A stretch of DNA of 64,000 nt, from positions 6,634,001 to 6,698,000 of the forward strand of contig NZ_JARUBE010000003.1 of assembly GCF_029626035.1 (NCBI RefSeq). Reading direction: 5' to 3'. This DNA is from Micromonospora sp. WMMD980 (GTDB lineage: Bacteria; Actinomycetota; Actinomycetes; Mycobacteriales; Micromonosporaceae). Positions within the stretch are counted from its first letter, which is position 1. The number at the start of each line of letters is the position of its first letter. Shown here piece by piece: positions 53,158 to 62,956 of this stretch. The notes under the pieces are model-generated. The model had not been told where the DNA came from and made no database searches. It was given only the letters and a program-made list of their open reading frames with translations. The translations under genes were made by a program, and so were the position numbers.

Positions 53158-54075
53158 ATGAGCGACCCACGGATCACCTCGTCGATCTTCACCCGCGGCG
53201 CGGTCGACCTCAGCGCGCTGCGCACCCCCGCACCGGCCGACACCCCGCCCGCCACACCGTCTCCGGGCGGCCCGCCCGCCGGGCTGCCGGGCAGCCCCGC
53301 CGGCTCGGCCGCCGTGCTCGACGTGACCGAGGCGAACATCCAGACCGAGGTGCTCGAACGCTCGCTCAGCACACCGGTCGTGGTCTTCTTCGGCGCCGCC
53401 GGCTACCCGGAGAGCGACCAGTTCGCCCCGGTGCTGGAGAAGCTGGCCGCCGAGGGCGCCGGAGCCTGGCTCCTGGCCCGGGTCGACGTGCAGCAGCAGC
53501 CCCGGCTCGCGCAGATGTTCCAGCTCCAGGCGCTGCCCACCACCTACGCCATCGTCGGCGGCCGTCCGGTCGACGCCTTTCCGGGCCCGCTGCCCGAGTC
53601 GGAGCTGCGCAAGTGGCTCCAGGCCGTGCTCAAGTCCGCGGGCGTCGCCGTGGCCGAGCCGGAGGACCCGCGACTCGACGCGGCCGACGACGCGCTGATG
53701 AGCGGCGACCTCGACGCCGCGGAGGCGGCGTACCGGAAGATCCTGGCCGAGTCCCCGGCCGACGCGGCGGCGGAGGCCGGGCTGGCGCAGGTCGGGTTGG
53801 CCCGCCGGGTGGCCGGCGCCGACCCGCAGGGCGTGCTCGACGCCGCCGCCTCGGCCCCCGACGACGTGGACGCGCAGTTGCTGGCCGCCGACATCGAGGT
53901 GCTCAGCGGCCTGGCCGAGCAGGCCTACCAGCGGCTGGTCGGCCTGGTCCGCCGGACCGCCGGCGAGGAGCGGGACCGGGTACGCCAGCACCTGATCGGC
54001 CTGTTCACCATCGCCGGCCCGGACGACCCCGCCGTGGCCTCCGCCCGACGCGCACTGGCCAGCGCGTTGTTCTGA
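53158..54075 (+). CDS. Thioredoxin-fold protein with TPR-like C-terminus (CnoX/YbbN-like co-chaperone)
   Basis: The 305-residue protein has a Pro/Gly-rich N-terminal 50 residues, a thioredoxin domain (about 55-160; VVVFFGAAGYPESDQFAPVLEKLA, then LPTTYAIVGGRPV with the cis-Pro) and a helical C-terminal part like the YbbN tetratricopeptide region (ALMSGDLDAAEAAYRKILAESPAD). The redox CxxC is absent (GYPE in its place), so it cannot be a disulfide reductase. YbbN/CnoX proteins hold stressed proteins for refolding. ATG 53158 follows the palindromic element by 80 nt. Confidence 0.85.
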   Translation: MSDPRITSSIFTRGAVDLSALRTPAPADTPPATPSPGGPPAGLPGSPAGSAAVLDVTEANIQTEVLERSLSTPVVVFFGAAGYPESDQFAPVLEKLAAEGAGAWLLARVDVQQQPRLAQMFQLQALPTTYAIVGGRPVDAFPGPLPESELRKWLQAVLKSAGVAVAEPEDPRLDAADDALMSGDLDAAEAAYRKILAESPADAAAEAGLAQVGLARRVAGADPQGVLDAAASAPDDVDAQLLAADIEVLSGLAEQAYQRLVGLVRRTAGEERDRVRQHLIGLFTIAGPDDPAVASARRALASALF

Positions 54076-54140
54076 ACCCGACGTACGCCCGTGCGGGCCG
54101 GCGCACCGCCGGCCCGCCCGACCACCGAGGACGGGAGCTC

Positions 54141-55250
54141 ATGATGCGCCGGATCGCCGTCCTCGACGCGCCGACGAACCTCGGACTGCGGCCGCCCACG
54201 GCCAGCTCCGTCCCCGGCTGCGCCAAGGCGCCCGGCGCGCTGCGCGACCACGGGCTGCTGGCGCGACTGCGTGCCCGCGACGCCGGCTGCCTCACCCCGC
54301 CCCGCTACGACCCCGGCGACTGGCGGCCGGGTGACGGCGTCTGCCACGCGCCGGAGATCTCCGCCTACTCGGCGGCGCTCGCCGACCGGATCGGCGCGAT
54401 CATCGACCGTGGCGAGTTCCCGCTGGTGCTCGGCGGGGACTGCTCGGTGTTGCTCGGTTCGGCGCTGGCCATGCACCGGCTGGGCGAGGCGGTCGGCGGG
54501 CGGATCGGGCTGGTCTTCGTGGACGGTCACTCCGACTTCCGGCACCCCGGCAACGCCTCGTACGTCGGCGCGGCGGCGGGGGAGGACCTGGCGCTGGTCA
54601 CCGGGCGGGGGCAGCCCGACCTGGCCGCGATCGAGGGGCGCCGGCCCTACTTCCGGGACGTCGACGTGGTGGTGCTCGGCATCCGCGCGCAGGACGAGTA
54701 CCGGCTCGACCTCCAGGCCGCCGGCATCACCACCCGGCCGGTGCCGGCGCTGCGCGCCGAGGGCGCCGCCCGGACGGCGCAGTGGGCGCACGAGCAAGTC
54801 GTGGACTGCGCCGGCTACTGGGTGCACATCGACGTCGATGTCCTCGACCCGGCGGTGATGCCCGCCGTAGACGCGCCCGACCCCGGTGGGATCGCCTTCG
54901 CCGAGCTGGAGATCCTGCTCGCCGGGCTGGTCGACACCCCGCACTGCCTCGGCGTCGAGCTGACCGTCTTCGACCCGGACTACGACCCGGAGGGGGCGTA
55001 CGCGGCGGAGATCGTGAACACGGTGGTGGCCGGGCTCGCCCCGGTCGTCGCCCCGGGCGCCCTGCCGCCCCGGCTGCTGCCGGCCGACCCAATGGCCCCG
55101 ACGCCCCGCACGGGCAACGGGCGCCGCGCGGAGCGTGGCCCGGTGATCGCGCCCGCGCCCGCCGTCGCGACGGACCCGATCGGCCCGCCGGCGGCCCCGC
55201 CCGGGGAGGGCGACCCCACCCCGGCTCCGGCCGCCGACACCTCAGTCTGA
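54141..55250 (+). CDS. Arginase/agmatinase-family (ureohydrolase) protein
   Basis: The 369-residue product has the ureohydrolase metal-site motifs FVDGHSDF (DxHxD) and HIDVDVLDPAVMP (DxD). The first ligand motif is GGDCS instead of GGDHS, so Cys takes the place of the first Mn-binding His. Members of the family hydrolyse arginine, agmatine, formiminoglutamate or other guanidino compounds; which one applies is unclear. The last 60 residues are a Pro/Ala-rich disordered tail. ATG 54141 (ATGATG) follows ACGGGAGCTC. Confidence 0.82.
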   Translation: MMRRIAVLDAPTNLGLRPPTASSVPGCAKAPGALRDHGLLARLRARDAGCLTPPRYDPGDWRPGDGVCHAPEISAYSAALADRIGAIIDRGEFPLVLGGDCSVLLGSALAMHRLGEAVGGRIGLVFVDGHSDFRHPGNASYVGAAAGEDLALVTGRGQPDLAAIEGRRPYFRDVDVVVLGIRAQDEYRLDLQAAGITTRPVPALRAEGAARTAQWAHEQVVDCAGYWVHIDVDVLDPAVMPAVDAPDPGGIAFAELEILLAGLVDTPHCLGVELTVFDPDYDPEGAYAAEIVNTVVAGLAPVVAPGALPPRLLPADPMAPTPRTGNGRRAERGPVIAPAPAVATDPIGPPAAPPGEGDPTPAPAADTSV

Positions 55251-55568
55251 GCGTTTGGATGCACCTGATGTCGCCCCGGCAACCACAGACGCACCCAAAC
55301 CTCGCTCCCCGCCGTTCGGGGCGCGGTGCGATCGGTGGGTGGAACGTCATGGACGTCAAGCGGGTGCGGAGACGTCCATGACGTTCCACCCACCCGGCCT
55401 GGGTGCCACGAGCGGAACGGCAGGGACGTGTGGGCGCGGACGGCTCAACTGCCGCGCTGACGGTTGAGGCCGGCGGGGGAGCGCGCCTCGCCCCGGCGTC
55501 GGCGGAGGCACGCCCTGGCGGACTGCCGGACCGGGTCAGGCGTTCGGCGGGGGTCGCCGCGCGCCCGG
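55251..55568. other. Intergenic stretch filled by a long repeat
   Basis: About 320 bp between the ureohydrolase and the convergent PBP gene. No gene seen. Most of it is copy B of the dispersed repeat, including a 24-bp perfect hairpin. Confidence 0.6.
55334..55541. repeat. Dispersed long repeat, copy B, with a perfect 24-bp hairpin
   Basis: The arm at 55334-55357 (GGTGGGTGGAACGTCATGG...) pairs perfectly over 24 bp with 55371-55394, loop 13 nt. The block at about 55470-55541 (CTCGCCCCGGCGTCGGCGG, CTGGCGGACTGCCGGACCGG) is the same as in copy A at 50.8 kb, apart from a short deletion. Confidence 0.8.
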
Positions 55569-57531
55569 TCAGCGGGCGAGGCCGCGCAGGAAGCGCTCGG
55601 CGATCGGCACCGCGCTCGTCGTGCTCGACCCGCCCTGCTCGACGAAGACGGCGAAAGCCACGTCGCCCTGCCAGCCCACGAACCAGGCGTGGGTGTGCGC
55701 CGGGTTGTTGTCGTATTCCGCGGTGCCGGTCTTGCCGTGCACCGGGTCGCCAGGCACGTCCGCCAACGCGGCGCCGGTGCCGCCGGTGACCACGCCGCGC
55801 ATCAGGGTCTTCAGCGCCGCCACGGACGCCGGCCTCAGCTCCGGACCGGCCGGGGCGGGCTTGGCGGGTGCCGGGTCGAGTAGCAGCCTGGGCTGCTCGA
55901 ATCGGCCCCGGGCCACCGCCGCGGTGGCGGCGGCCATCGCCAGCGGGCTGACCACTGTGGTGCCCTGGCCGATCGCGGCGGCGGCCCTGCTCGGTCAGCC
56001 CGCCGTTCGCGGAGACCTTGCCGGTGAACGCGTCCACCCCGAGATCCCAACCGGCCTCCAGCCCGAGCGCGCGGCCGGCCTGGGCGAGGCCGTCCGGGCC
56101 GAGCTTCGGGGCCAGCGCGGTGAAGGCGGTGTTGCAGGACTTGGCGAAGTCGGTGGCGAACGGCACCGCGCCCAACTCGAAGCCGCCCGAGTTCTTGAAG
56201 ATCCGGCCGTCCACCTTGGCGGTCTTCGGGCAGGCCACGGTGGTCTGCGGCGTCACCGCTCCCTCGTCGAGCAGGCGCAGCGCGCTGACCATCTTGAACG
56301 TCGAGCCCGGCGGCACCTGGGCGGTGAACGCGAAGTTCTCGCCGGCCGCGCCGGGGCCGTTCGCGGCCGCCAGCACCGCACCGTCGCCGATCCGCACGGC
56401 GACCAGTGCGGAGCGCCGCTTCTCGCCCCGCAACGCCGCGTCGGCGGCGTTCTGGGTGGCCACGTCCAGGGTGGTCTTCACCGGCTGCCCGGGCGTCGGA
56501 TCGCTGCGGAACACCTCGGTGCCGGTGGGTTCGGTGGCGCCCTCGGTGGCGGGCCGCTCGGTGATCACGGTGACGCCGGGGGCACCGCGCAGCCGTTCGT
56601 CGTAGCGGCCCTGGATGCCGCCGTGCCCGACCAGGTCGCCGCGGGCGTAGCGGTCGGGGTGGGCCTGGAGGTCGTCCGCCTGCGCCGGGTCGACCGAGCC
56701 GAGCAGCGCCCGGGCGAACTCCCGGGTCGGCGCGAGCATCAGGTTGTCGGTGGGGAACCGGGTGCCGGGCAGCTCGTAGATGCGTGGCTTGATCTGCCGG
56801 TAGGCCTCGTCGCGCAGCGTCACCACGTCGACGAGTGCGCCCCGGTCCGCCTCCTTGAGGCGCGCCGGCAGGTCGCTGACGTCGACCGGCGGGTCGAGCG
56901 GGGGCCGGATCGCCTTGAACGCGGCGTCGAGCCGGCGCGCCAGCCCCGGCGCGTCGGTGACCTCGCCCGGCGCGACCTGCACCCGGACCACCGGGCTGGG
57001 CGCGACGATCGGGTTGCCGGCGGCGTCCAGCACCCCGGCCCGCTCCGCCGCCTCCCGGCGCAGGGCGAGATGGTCGCCGGCCTCCAGCTTCTCGTGCACC
57101 AGGCTCGGCTCCCAGATCACCTGCCACTCGTCGCCGCCGCCGCGCAGGCGGACCAGGTTCTCGTAGGCCCAGCGGGCGCCGTCCGGCAGTGGCCAGGCCA
57201 CCCGGACGCGGGCGGTGGCGATGTCCCCGGCGACCTTGATGTCGCCGGTGCGCTCCAGCTCCGGCGGGTTGGCGGCCAGCTCACCGGAGAGCGCCCGGAG
57301 CCGCTTCGTCACCTCGGTGGCCGGCACCCGCCCCCCGGTCGGCTCGATGAAGCCGACCGCCTGCAGGTCGCCCGAGCGCCAACCGCTCAGGAAGGCGTCG
57401 ACGGTGCGCTCCGGCCCGTCCTCGCCCGAGCACCCGGTCAGCGCGCCGGCGGCCAGCAGCACGGCGACCAGCGCCGCGACGGGTCGGCGGCGGGATTGGC
57501 GTGGGGGGTCAGCGGGGTACGACACGGGCAT
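55569..57531 (-). pseudogene. PBP2a-like penicillin-binding lipoprotein, frameshifted
   Basis: ATG 57531 follows GGAGGG and opens a lipoprotein signal (VAVLLAAGALTGC, lipobox Cys about residue 35). An NTF2-like MecA_N domain (about 40-150), a PBP dimerisation domain and a transpeptidase domain follow with STFK (GSTFKMV), SCN (KSCNTAF) and KTG (HGKTGTAEY). The frame is broken at the CCC run 55985-55987 (CAGGGCC on the coding strand). Removing one G joins GLTEQ to AAAAIGQGTTVVSPLAMAAA and restores 653 residues. The enzyme would cross-link peptidoglycan at the outer membrane face; MecA_N-type PBPs often have low beta-lactam affinity. It may be intact in the living strain. Confidence 0.88.
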
Positions 57532-57819
57532 GAAGGGGTCCCTCCGATGCGTAGCTGACCTGCACGCTAATACGGCACGTGGCTCCCCACCGCCCCGCCA
57601 CCGCCGTCGGCGGGGCGAGAAGTGCCGTGTGGCAGTGTGATGAACATCGCCAGTCGGGGTACTCCGCGACCGGCCGACCACGCACCCGCAACAGGTGAAA
57701 GGGCACAGTCCCGATCCGGACGTCCGGCCAGTGGTCCGCCGACCGAGGGGCACAACGGTAGGGCCTAGGCTGGGCGGCAGAGTGACCCACAACGCGGTGG
57801 GTCGAGGGGAGTGGCACCG

Positions 57820-60800
57820 ATGGACCGGCGTCCGGCGATCAAACCGGGACCCGATCTCCAGGCTGACACCAGCCGGGACGATGACAGCTTCGATTCGGCG
57901 ACCGACGGGGACGGTTTCGGCCGTCTCGACACAGGAGTGACCGGCCTGACCGGTTCCAGCATCGACACCCTCTACGACCTCGGTCTGCCCGCCCAGGCGC
58001 TGGCCGACGAGTCCGAGGACGCCGAGCTGGACGAGCCGGTTCCCAACGCGGAACGGCTGGTCGCCCAGGCGGTCACGCTGGCCGGCGACGACCACGACGC
58101 GGCCACGCTGGTGGACCGCTTCTGGCGGTTCGCGCCGGACGAGGAGCTGATCGGCTTCACCGCCGAGGAGATGCTGGAGGCGGCCCGGGCGCACCGGGAC
58201 CTGGCCCAGCAACGGGTGCCGGGCGAGCTGAAGCTGCGGATCCACGAGCCCGACGCCGAGCAGCACCACACCGTCGTCGAGATCGTCACCGACGACATGC
58301 CGTTCCTCGTCGACTCGGTCACCGCGCTGCTGAACTCCCGGCACCTCGACGTGCACCTGCTGGTGCACCCGCTGGTGGTGGTGCGGCGCGAGCCGCTGGG
58401 TCGGCTCACCGAGGTTTCCGCCGACGTGGAGCCGGACGACGCGATCGCCGGCGACCTGGTCGAGAGCTGGATGCGGATCGAGATCGACCCGGTCCGCGAC
58501 CCGGCCGAGCGGGAGGCGGTGCGGCGCGAGCTGCAACGGGTGCTCACCGACGTGCGGGAAGCGGTCGAGGACTGGCCCAAGATGCGGCAGCGGGCGCTCG
58601 CCCTCGCCGACGAGCTGGCCGCGGCGCGCACCTCGGACAACCGCCCACCGGTGCCGGAGAAGGACATCACGGACTCGGTGGAGCTGCTGCGCTGGCTGGC
58701 GCACGACCACTTCACGTTCCTCGGCTACCGGGAGTACCGCCTGGTCGACACCGACGGGGCGGACGGCGGGCAGGCGCTCGAGGCGGTCCTCGGCACCGGC
58801 CTGGGCATCCTGCGGTCCGACTCGCCGGAGGCCCGGTCGCTGAACTCGATGACACCCGAGGCGCACGAGCGGGTGCTGGAGAAGCGCCTGCTCATCATCA
58901 CCAAGGCCAACTCGCGGGCCACCGTGCACCGGTCGGCCTACCTCGACTACATCGGCTTCAAGATCTTCAACGAGGCCGGCGAGGTGGTCGGGGAGCGGCG
59001 CTTTCTGGGGCTGTTCTCCACCGCCGCCTACCGCACGAGCGTGCAGGAGCTGCCGGTGGTCCGCCGCAAGGTGGCCGAGGTGCTGGACCGCTCCGGGCTG
59101 AGCCTGCGCAGCCACTCCGGCAAGGACCTGCTCCAGATCCTGGAGACCTATCCGCGCGACGAGCTGTTCCAGATCAAGACCGACGACCTCTACCACGCGG
59201 TGATCGGCGTGCTGCGGATGGCCGGTCGCCGGCAGTTGCGGGTCTTCCTGCGCCGGGACGCGTACGGGCGGTTCATCTCCTGCCTGATCTACCTGCCCCG
59301 GGACCGGTTCACCACCCAGAACCGGCTGCGCATGCAGGACATCCTGCTGCGCGAGCTGAACGGCGTCGGCGTCGACTACACCACCCGGGTCACCGAGTCG
59401 ATGCTGGCCCGGGTGCACTTCATCGTCCGCACCGACCCGAACAACCCGCCCGGCGATATCGACGCCGACCTGCTGGCCGAGGAGTTGGCCGACGCCACCC
59501 GGCTGTGGGACGACGACTACCGGCTGGTGCTGGAGCGCAAGCTCGGCGACGAGCAGGCCAAGCACCTGTTCGGCCGCTACGCCGACGCGTTCCCGGAGGG
59601 CTACAAGGACGGGCACACGCCGTACGAGGCGATGAAGGACCTGGCCAAGCTGGAGCTGCTGGAGGAGCCCGGCCAGCTGGAGATGCACCTCTTCCGCAAG
59701 CAGTTGGCCCCGCGCGCCTACTCGGGCCGGGCGAACGACGCCGACGAGTCGATGGACGTGCGGTTCAAGGTCTACCGCTACGGCGAGCCGATGATGCTCT
59801 CCGCTGTGCTGCCGGTGCTGCACTCGCTCGGCGTGAAGGTGGTCGACGAGCACCCGTACGAGGTGGAGCGCGTCGACGGCCGGATCTGGCTCTACGACTT
59901 CGGCCTGGAGCTGCCCGAGCGGCACCAGGATCTGGCCGAGGTGCGCCCGCACGTGGAGAACGCGTTCGCCGCGGCCTGGCGGGGCGAGGCCGAGGTGGAC
60001 GGCTTCAACGAGCTGGTGCTGCGTACCGGGCTCACCTGGCGGCAGGTGGTGGTGCTGCGGGCGTACGCGAAGTACCTGCGGCAGGCCGGCACCGTGTTCT
60101 CCCAGGAGTACATGGAGCAGACGTTCATCGCCTACCCGCGCATCGCCGGCCTGTTGGTGCAGCTCTTCGAGGCCCGGTTCGCACCCGGCGTGACCACCCT
60201 CGACGAGCGGCGGCAGCGCAGCGGCGAGCTGGTCGAGGCGATCGGCGAGGCGTTGGACGAGGTGGCCAGCCTGGACCAGGACCGGATCCTGCGGGCCTAC
60301 CTGACGTTGATCCAGGCCACCCTGCGCACCAGCTTCTACCAGCGGCCGGTGGGCGGGCGGCCCAAGCCGTACGTGGCGTTCAAGCTGGACCCGCAGGCGA
60401 TCCCGGACCTGCCGGCCCCGCGGCCGAAGTTCGAGATCTTCGTCTACTCGCCCCGGTTCGAGGGCGTGCACCTGCGGTTCGGGCCGGTGGCCCGGGGCGG
60501 GCTGCGCTGGTCCGACCGGCGCGAGGACTTCCGCACCGAGGTGTTGGGCCTGGTCAAGGCGCAGATGGTGAAGAACGCGGTGATCGTGCCGGTCGGCGCC
60601 AAGGGCGGCTTCGTGCTGAAGCAGAAGCCGGGCGACCGGGACGAGGCGGTGGTCTGCTACAAGGAGTTCATCTCCGCGCTGCTCGACGTCACCGACAACA
60701 TCGTCAGCGGTGACATCGTGCCGCCCGACGACGTGGTCCGGCACGACGCCGACGACCCCTACCTGGTGGTGGCGGCAGACAAGGGCACCGCGACGTTCTC

Positions 60801-62880
60801 CGACATCGCCAACGAGATCTCCACCGCGCACAACTTCTGGCTGGGCGACGCGTTCGCCTCCGGCGGCTCGGCCGGCTACGACCACAAGAAGATGGGCATC
60901 ACCGCCCGCGGCGCGTGGGAGTCGGTGAAGCGGCACTTCCGGGAGCTGGGTCACGACACCCAGACCCAGGACTTCACGGTGGTCGGCGTCGGCGACATGT
61001 CCGGTGACGTGTTCGGCAACGGCATGCTGCTGTCGGAGCACATCCGGCTGCTGGCCGCCTTCGACCACCGGCACATCTTCCTGGACCCGGATCCGGACGC
61101 GGCCACCTCGTTCGCCGAGCGCAAGCGGCTGTTCGACCTGCCCCGCTCCTCGTGGGAGGACTACGACCCGGCGCTGATCTCGGCCGGCGGCGGCATCTTC
61201 CCGCGTACCGCGAAGTCGGTGCCGATCACGCCGCAGGTGCGCGCGGTGCTCGGCCTCGACGACGACGTCACTCAGCTCAGCCCGCAGGAGCTGATGAAGG
61301 CGATCGTCACCGCGCCGGTGGACCTGTTCTGGAACGGCGGCATCGGCACCTACGTCAAGGCGTCCACGCAGACCAACGCGGAGGTCGGGGACAAGTCCAA
61401 CGACGCCATCCGGGTGGACGGCAAGAGCCTGCGCTGTCGGGTGGTCGGTGAGGGCGGAAACCTGGGCTTCACCCAGCAGGGCCGGATCGAGTACGCCGCG
61501 ACCGGCGGCCGCATCTACACCGACTTCATCGACAACGCGGCCGGGGTGGACTGCTCCGACCACGAGGTGAACATCAAGATCCTGCTCAACACGGCGGTCG
61601 CCGACGGGGAGCTGGACCGGCCCGAGCGCGACGAGCTGCTGGCCCAGATGACCGACGAGGTCGCCGAGCTGGTGCTGCGGGACAACTACGACCAGGCCCG
61701 GGCGCTCAACAACGCCCAGGCCCAGGCCGCCTCGTTGCTCCCGGTGCACCGGCGGATGATCAACGAGCTGGAGCGGTCCGGCGCGTTGGACCGGGCGCTG
61801 GAGGCGCTGCCGCCGGACGAGGAACTGGCGGTCCGCACCGAGAGCGGGCTGACCGCGCCGGAGTTCGCGGTGCTGCTCGCGTACGTGAAGATCGTGCTGG
61901 AGCGGGAGATCGTCAGCGAGGGGCTCGCGGACGAGGAGTGGACGACCGACGTCCTGGTCAACTACTTCCCGACGCCGCTGCGGCAGCGCTTCGCCGACCG
62001 GATGGGGCGGCACCGGCTGCGCCGCGACATCGTCACCACGGTGCTGGTCAACGAGGCGATCAACCGGGGCGGCATCTCGTTCGTGTTCCGGGTGGTCGAG
62101 GAGACGGCCGCCTCGGCGGCGGACGTGCTGCGCGCGTACGTGGTGGTCCGCGAGGTGTTCGAGCTGGGCGACCTGTGGAACGCGGTGGAGGCGCTGGACA
62201 ACAAGGTCTCGCCCGAGCTGCAGACCGCCGTCTACCTGGACACCCGGCGGCTGCTCGACCGGGCGGTGCGCTGGCTGGTCACCAACCGGCGCTCGCCGAT
62301 CGACGTGCCGGCGGAGATCGCCCGGCTGCGCGACGGGGTGGCCCGGCTCATGCCGGACCTGGAGCACCTCTTCTGGGGCACCGAACGGGAGGCGATCGAG
62401 GCGCACATCGAGGCCCTCGTCGGCAGGGGGCTGCCGCGGGAGCTGGCCGTGCAGGCGACCCGCCTGATGTACAGCTTCGGCCTGCTCGACATCGTCGAAA
62501 CGGCGCAGACGACCGGGCGGCAGGTGAGCGAGGTGGCCTCGGTCTACTTCGTGCTCTCCGACCGGTTCCGGGTGGACGCCCTGCTGTCGAAGATCTCGCT
62601 GCTGCCGAGGGAGGACCGCTGGCAGACGCTGGCCCGGATGGCGCTGCGCTACGACCTGTACGCCGCGCTGGCCGCGCTCACCGCGGAGGTGCTGGGCTCC
62701 ACCTCGGACGATCTGCCGCCGGTGGAGCGGGTGCAGGAGTGGGAACAGGCGAACGCGACCTCGATCCACCGGGCGCACCGGGCGATGGGGGAGTTCGACG
62801 AGTCCCGCGCCGACCTCTCCGCGCTGTCCGTCCTGCTGCGCCAGATCCGTACCCTGGTCCGGACCTCGGCCGCCGCCTGA
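57820..62880 (+). CDS. gdh: NAD-specific glutamate dehydrogenase, large (180-kDa) type
   Basis: Deaminates glutamate to 2-oxoglutarate. The 1686-residue chain is of the L-180 class first described in Streptomyces: N-terminal ACT-like regulatory domains (to about 700) and a catalytic domain with GGLRWSDRREDFRTEVLGLVKAQMVKNAVIVPVGAKGG (about 895-935, catalytic Lys). It continues with GVGDMSGDVFGNGML and WNGGIGTYVKAS, then a long helical C-terminus. ATG 57820 follows GAGGGGAG by 8 nt and is preferred to GTG 57811. The 288-nt gap upstream is the promoter region shared with the divergent PBP gene; no clear box was found. Confidence 0.95.
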   Translation: MDRRPAIKPGPDLQADTSRDDDSFDSATDGDGFGRLDTGVTGLTGSSIDTLYDLGLPAQALADESEDAELDEPVPNAERLVAQAVTLAGDDHDAATLVDRFWRFAPDEELIGFTAEEMLEAARAHRDLAQQRVPGELKLRIHEPDAEQHHTVVEIVTDDMPFLVDSVTALLNSRHLDVHLLVHPLVVVRREPLGRLTEVSADVEPDDAIAGDLVESWMRIEIDPVRDPAEREAVRRELQRVLTDVREAVEDWPKMRQRALALADELAAARTSDNRPPVPEKDITDSVELLRWLAHDHFTFLGYREYRLVDTDGADGGQALEAVLGTGLGILRSDSPEARSLNSMTPEAHERVLEKRLLIITKANSRATVHRSAYLDYIGFKIFNEAGEVVGERRFLGLFSTAAYRTSVQELPVVRRKVAEVLDRSGLSLRSHSGKDLLQILETYPRDELFQIKTDDLYHAVIGVLRMAGRRQLRVFLRRDAYGRFISCLIYLPRDRFTTQNRLRMQDILLRELNGVGVDYTTRVTESMLARVHFIVRTDPNNPPGDIDADLLAEELADATRLWDDDYRLVLERKLGDEQAKHLFGRYADAFPEGYKDGHTPYEAMKDLAKLELLEEPGQLEMHLFRKQLAPRAYSGRANDADESMDVRFKVYRYGEPMMLSAVLPVLHSLGVKVVDEHPYEVERVDGRIWLYDFGLELPERHQDLAEVRPHVENAFAAAWRGEAEVDGFNELVLRTGLTWRQVVVLRAYAKYLRQAGTVFSQEYMEQTFIAYPRIAGLLVQLFEARFAPGVTTLDERRQRSGELVEAIGEALDEVASLDQDRILRAYLTLIQATLRTSFYQRPVGGRPKPYVAFKLDPQAIPDLPAPRPKFEIFVYSPRFEGVHLRFGPVARGGLRWSDRREDFRTEVLGLVKAQMVKNAVIVPVGAKGGFVLKQKPGDRDEAVVCYKEFISALLDVTDNIVSGDIVPPDDVVRHDADDPYLVVAADKGTATFSDIANEISTAHNFWLGDAFASGGSAGYDHKKMGITARGAWESVKRHFRELGHDTQTQDFTVVGVGDMSGDVFGNGMLLSEHIRLLAAFDHRHIFLDPDPDAATSFAERKRLFDLPRSSWEDYDPALISAGGGIFPRTAKSVPITPQVRAVLGLDDDVTQLSPQELMKAIVTAPVDLFWNGGIGTYVKASTQTNAEVGDKSNDAIRVDGKSLRCRVVGEGGNLGFTQQGRIEYAATGGRIYTDFIDNAAGVDCSDHEVNIKILLNTAVADGELDRPERDELLAQMTDEVAELVLRDNYDQARALNNAQAQAASLLPVHRRMINELERSGALDRALEALPPDEELAVRTESGLTAPEFAVLLAYVKIVLEREIVSEGLADEEWTTDVLVNYFPTPLRQRFADRMGRHRLRRDIVTTVLVNEAINRGGISFVFRVVEETAASAADVLRAYVVVREVFELGDLWNAVEALDNKVSPELQTAVYLDTRRLLDRAVRWLVTNRRSPIDVPAEIARLRDGVARLMPDLEHLFWGTEREAIEAHIEALVGRGLPRELAVQATRLMYSFGLLDIVETAQTTGRQVSEVASVYFVLSDRFRVDALLSKISLLPREDRWQTLARMALRYDLYAALAALTAEVLGSTSDDLPPVERVQEWEQANATSIHRAHRAMGEFDESRADLSALSVLLRQIRTLVRTSAAA

Positions 62881-62938
62881 CGGTAAGGCGGGGCCCCCGC
62901 TTAACGCCTGCGGTATAGCAGGGGGCCCCGCTTAACAC
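62881..62938. repeat. GGGGCCCC palindromic element, copy 6
   Basis: GGTAAGGCGGGGCCCCC starts 1 nt after the TGA of the glutamate dehydrogenase gene, and the other arm is GCAGGGGGCCCCGCTTAACA. The arms are diverged. It lies between convergent genes and could terminate both. Confidence 0.75.
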
Positions 62939-62956
62939 CCCGACGCGCCGCGCCGG

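Noticed and set aside
54727..62778. A 2683-codon open frame on the minus strand
   Set aside because: It runs antisense to the glutamate dehydrogenase gene and only its part near 56-57.5 kb is real (the PBP). The rest is a stop-poor shadow frame typical of very GC-rich DNA.
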